Assembly (NCBI GenBank): GCA_013330015.1
Contig: DUJC01000076.1
Location: 1-7,028, forward strand
Source of the DNA: Candidatus Poseidoniaceae archaeon
GTDB taxonomy: Archaea > Thermoplasmatota > Poseidoniia > Poseidoniales > Poseidoniaceae
Length of the DNA: 7,028 bases
Reading direction: 5' to 3'
In this document: positions 6,517-7,028 of the stretch, piece by piece
How positions within the stretch are numbered: the stretch's first letter is position 1
How the letters are laid out: each line of letters starts with the position of its first letter
The notes under the pieces: model-generated
Databases searched by the model: none
What the model saw: only the letters and a program-made list of their open reading frames with translations
Told to the model about the DNA's origin: nothing
Translations under genes and position numbers: made by a program

Positions 6517-7028
6517 TTGTCTGCTTCATCACCAAGGACAGACATCAAGGACGATTGCTCAGCAATGCGGTCCTTGACTGCTGCACGTCGACCTCGTCCT
6601 ACAAGGTAGAGGACACCGAAGAGTGAGAAGGTCAAGAGAACAATCATACTCGGAAGTGCAACCTTTCCTACGACTTCACCAGCAACATCCAAGAATGGGT
6701 TCGAAGAACCGAGTTCCTGGGAGATTCGAACAACGTTGTCACCTTCGTTTGCTTCAACAATCGTGTTGCCCGGGTCCACAACAACGTAGACGTTCTTGCT
6801 ACCTGCAGTAACTGGATAAAGCATGTACAGCTCGATAACACGCTCATCTTGTGAATCGTCTGGCTTGTCCAATGCACCAATGATTTGGCGCATGACGATG
6901 CTGTCTTCGTCGCACATGTTGTCGTTCTTACGAATCTCAGCCATCATATCATCAGCGTCGTATTCACAAAGAATCACTTCGATATCTGATGCATGGACGT
7001 TGCCAGTATTGGCAATCTCAATACGAAT
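6513..7028 (-). CDS. Surface protein with CARDB-like domain and C-terminal membrane anchor, 5'-truncated by the window
   Basis: Read on the reverse strand, the frame is open to the window edge, so the gene continues beyond 7028; a GTG at 6977 is internal. The 171 visible residues begin IRIEIANTGNVHASDIEVIL and reach YVVVDPGNTIVEANEGDNVVRI at about 81-102. These are the first and last strands of a CARDB-type Ig-like domain, common in repeated arrays on archaeal surface proteins and thought to act in adhesion or binding. The stretch between them (about 21-75) is acidic, with cysteines at about 21 and 39. A membrane segment (about 122-144) followed by GRGRR and a 23-residue polar tail gives a type I arrangement, domain outside and tail inside. 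More CARDB or other domains may lie upstream, out of view. It converges with the regulator gene with five bases between the stops. Confidence 0.85.
   Translation of the reverse strand: MRIEIANTGNVHASDIEVILCEYDADDMMAEIRKNDNMCDEDSIVMRQIIGALDKPDDSQDERVIELYMLYPVTAGSKNVYVVVDPGNTIVEANEGDNVVRISQELGSSNPFLDVAGEVVGKVALPSMIVLLTFSLFGVLYLVGRGRRAAVKDRIAEQSSLMSVLGDEADN

Overview
The window most likely comes from an archaeon, probably a mesophilic euryarchaeon of the marine Poseidoniales (Marine Group II) type. The evidence is an adjacent pair of genes for topoisomerase VI subunits B and A, a perfect archaeal Shine-Dalgarno sequence (GGAGGTGAT), a TATA-like element placed for a leaderless transcript, a CARDB-type surface protein with a C-terminal anchor, and moderate base composition throughout. 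The lineage is an inference from gene style; no rRNA or tRNA is present to fix it.

Layout. Bases 1-993 (+) hold the 3' part of an aconitase / isopropylmalate dehydratase superfamily gene that begins before the window. A short gene for a two-segment membrane protein of DUF4190 type follows (1038-1385, +), with its own TATA-like box. About 130 bases without a convincing gene lead into top6B (about 1515-3578, +). top6A (3578-4672, +) follows and is translationally coupled to top6B by a TGATG overlap. Next on the same strand are an unrecognised two-segment membrane protein (about 4712-5704) and an ArsR/MarR-like winged-helix regulator with a coiled coil (about 5716-6507). On the opposite strand, converging with five bases between the stop codons, is the 3' end of a CARDB-containing, C-terminally anchored surface protein (6513-7028, continuing past the window).

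How they work together. Top6B (ATPase/transducer) and Top6A (DNA cleavage) form the A2B2 type IIB topoisomerase that relaxes and decatenates DNA by ATP-driven strand passage. The overlap and embedded ribosome-binding site suggest matched synthesis of the two subunits. The membrane protein and the regulator are close behind on the same strand and could share the transcript, but nothing in their sequences links them to topology control. The aconitase-family gene and the convergent surface protein look like unrelated neighbours.

No CRISPR array, transposon, phage gene, tRNA or rRNA was seen. I see no wholly new multi-gene system. The points most worth following up are the long acidic tail of Top6B ending in a PIP-box-like QTTLF, the aconitase-family variant with SCTA in place of SCTN, the unknown membrane protein next to topoisomerase VI, and the duplicated heptad in the regulator.
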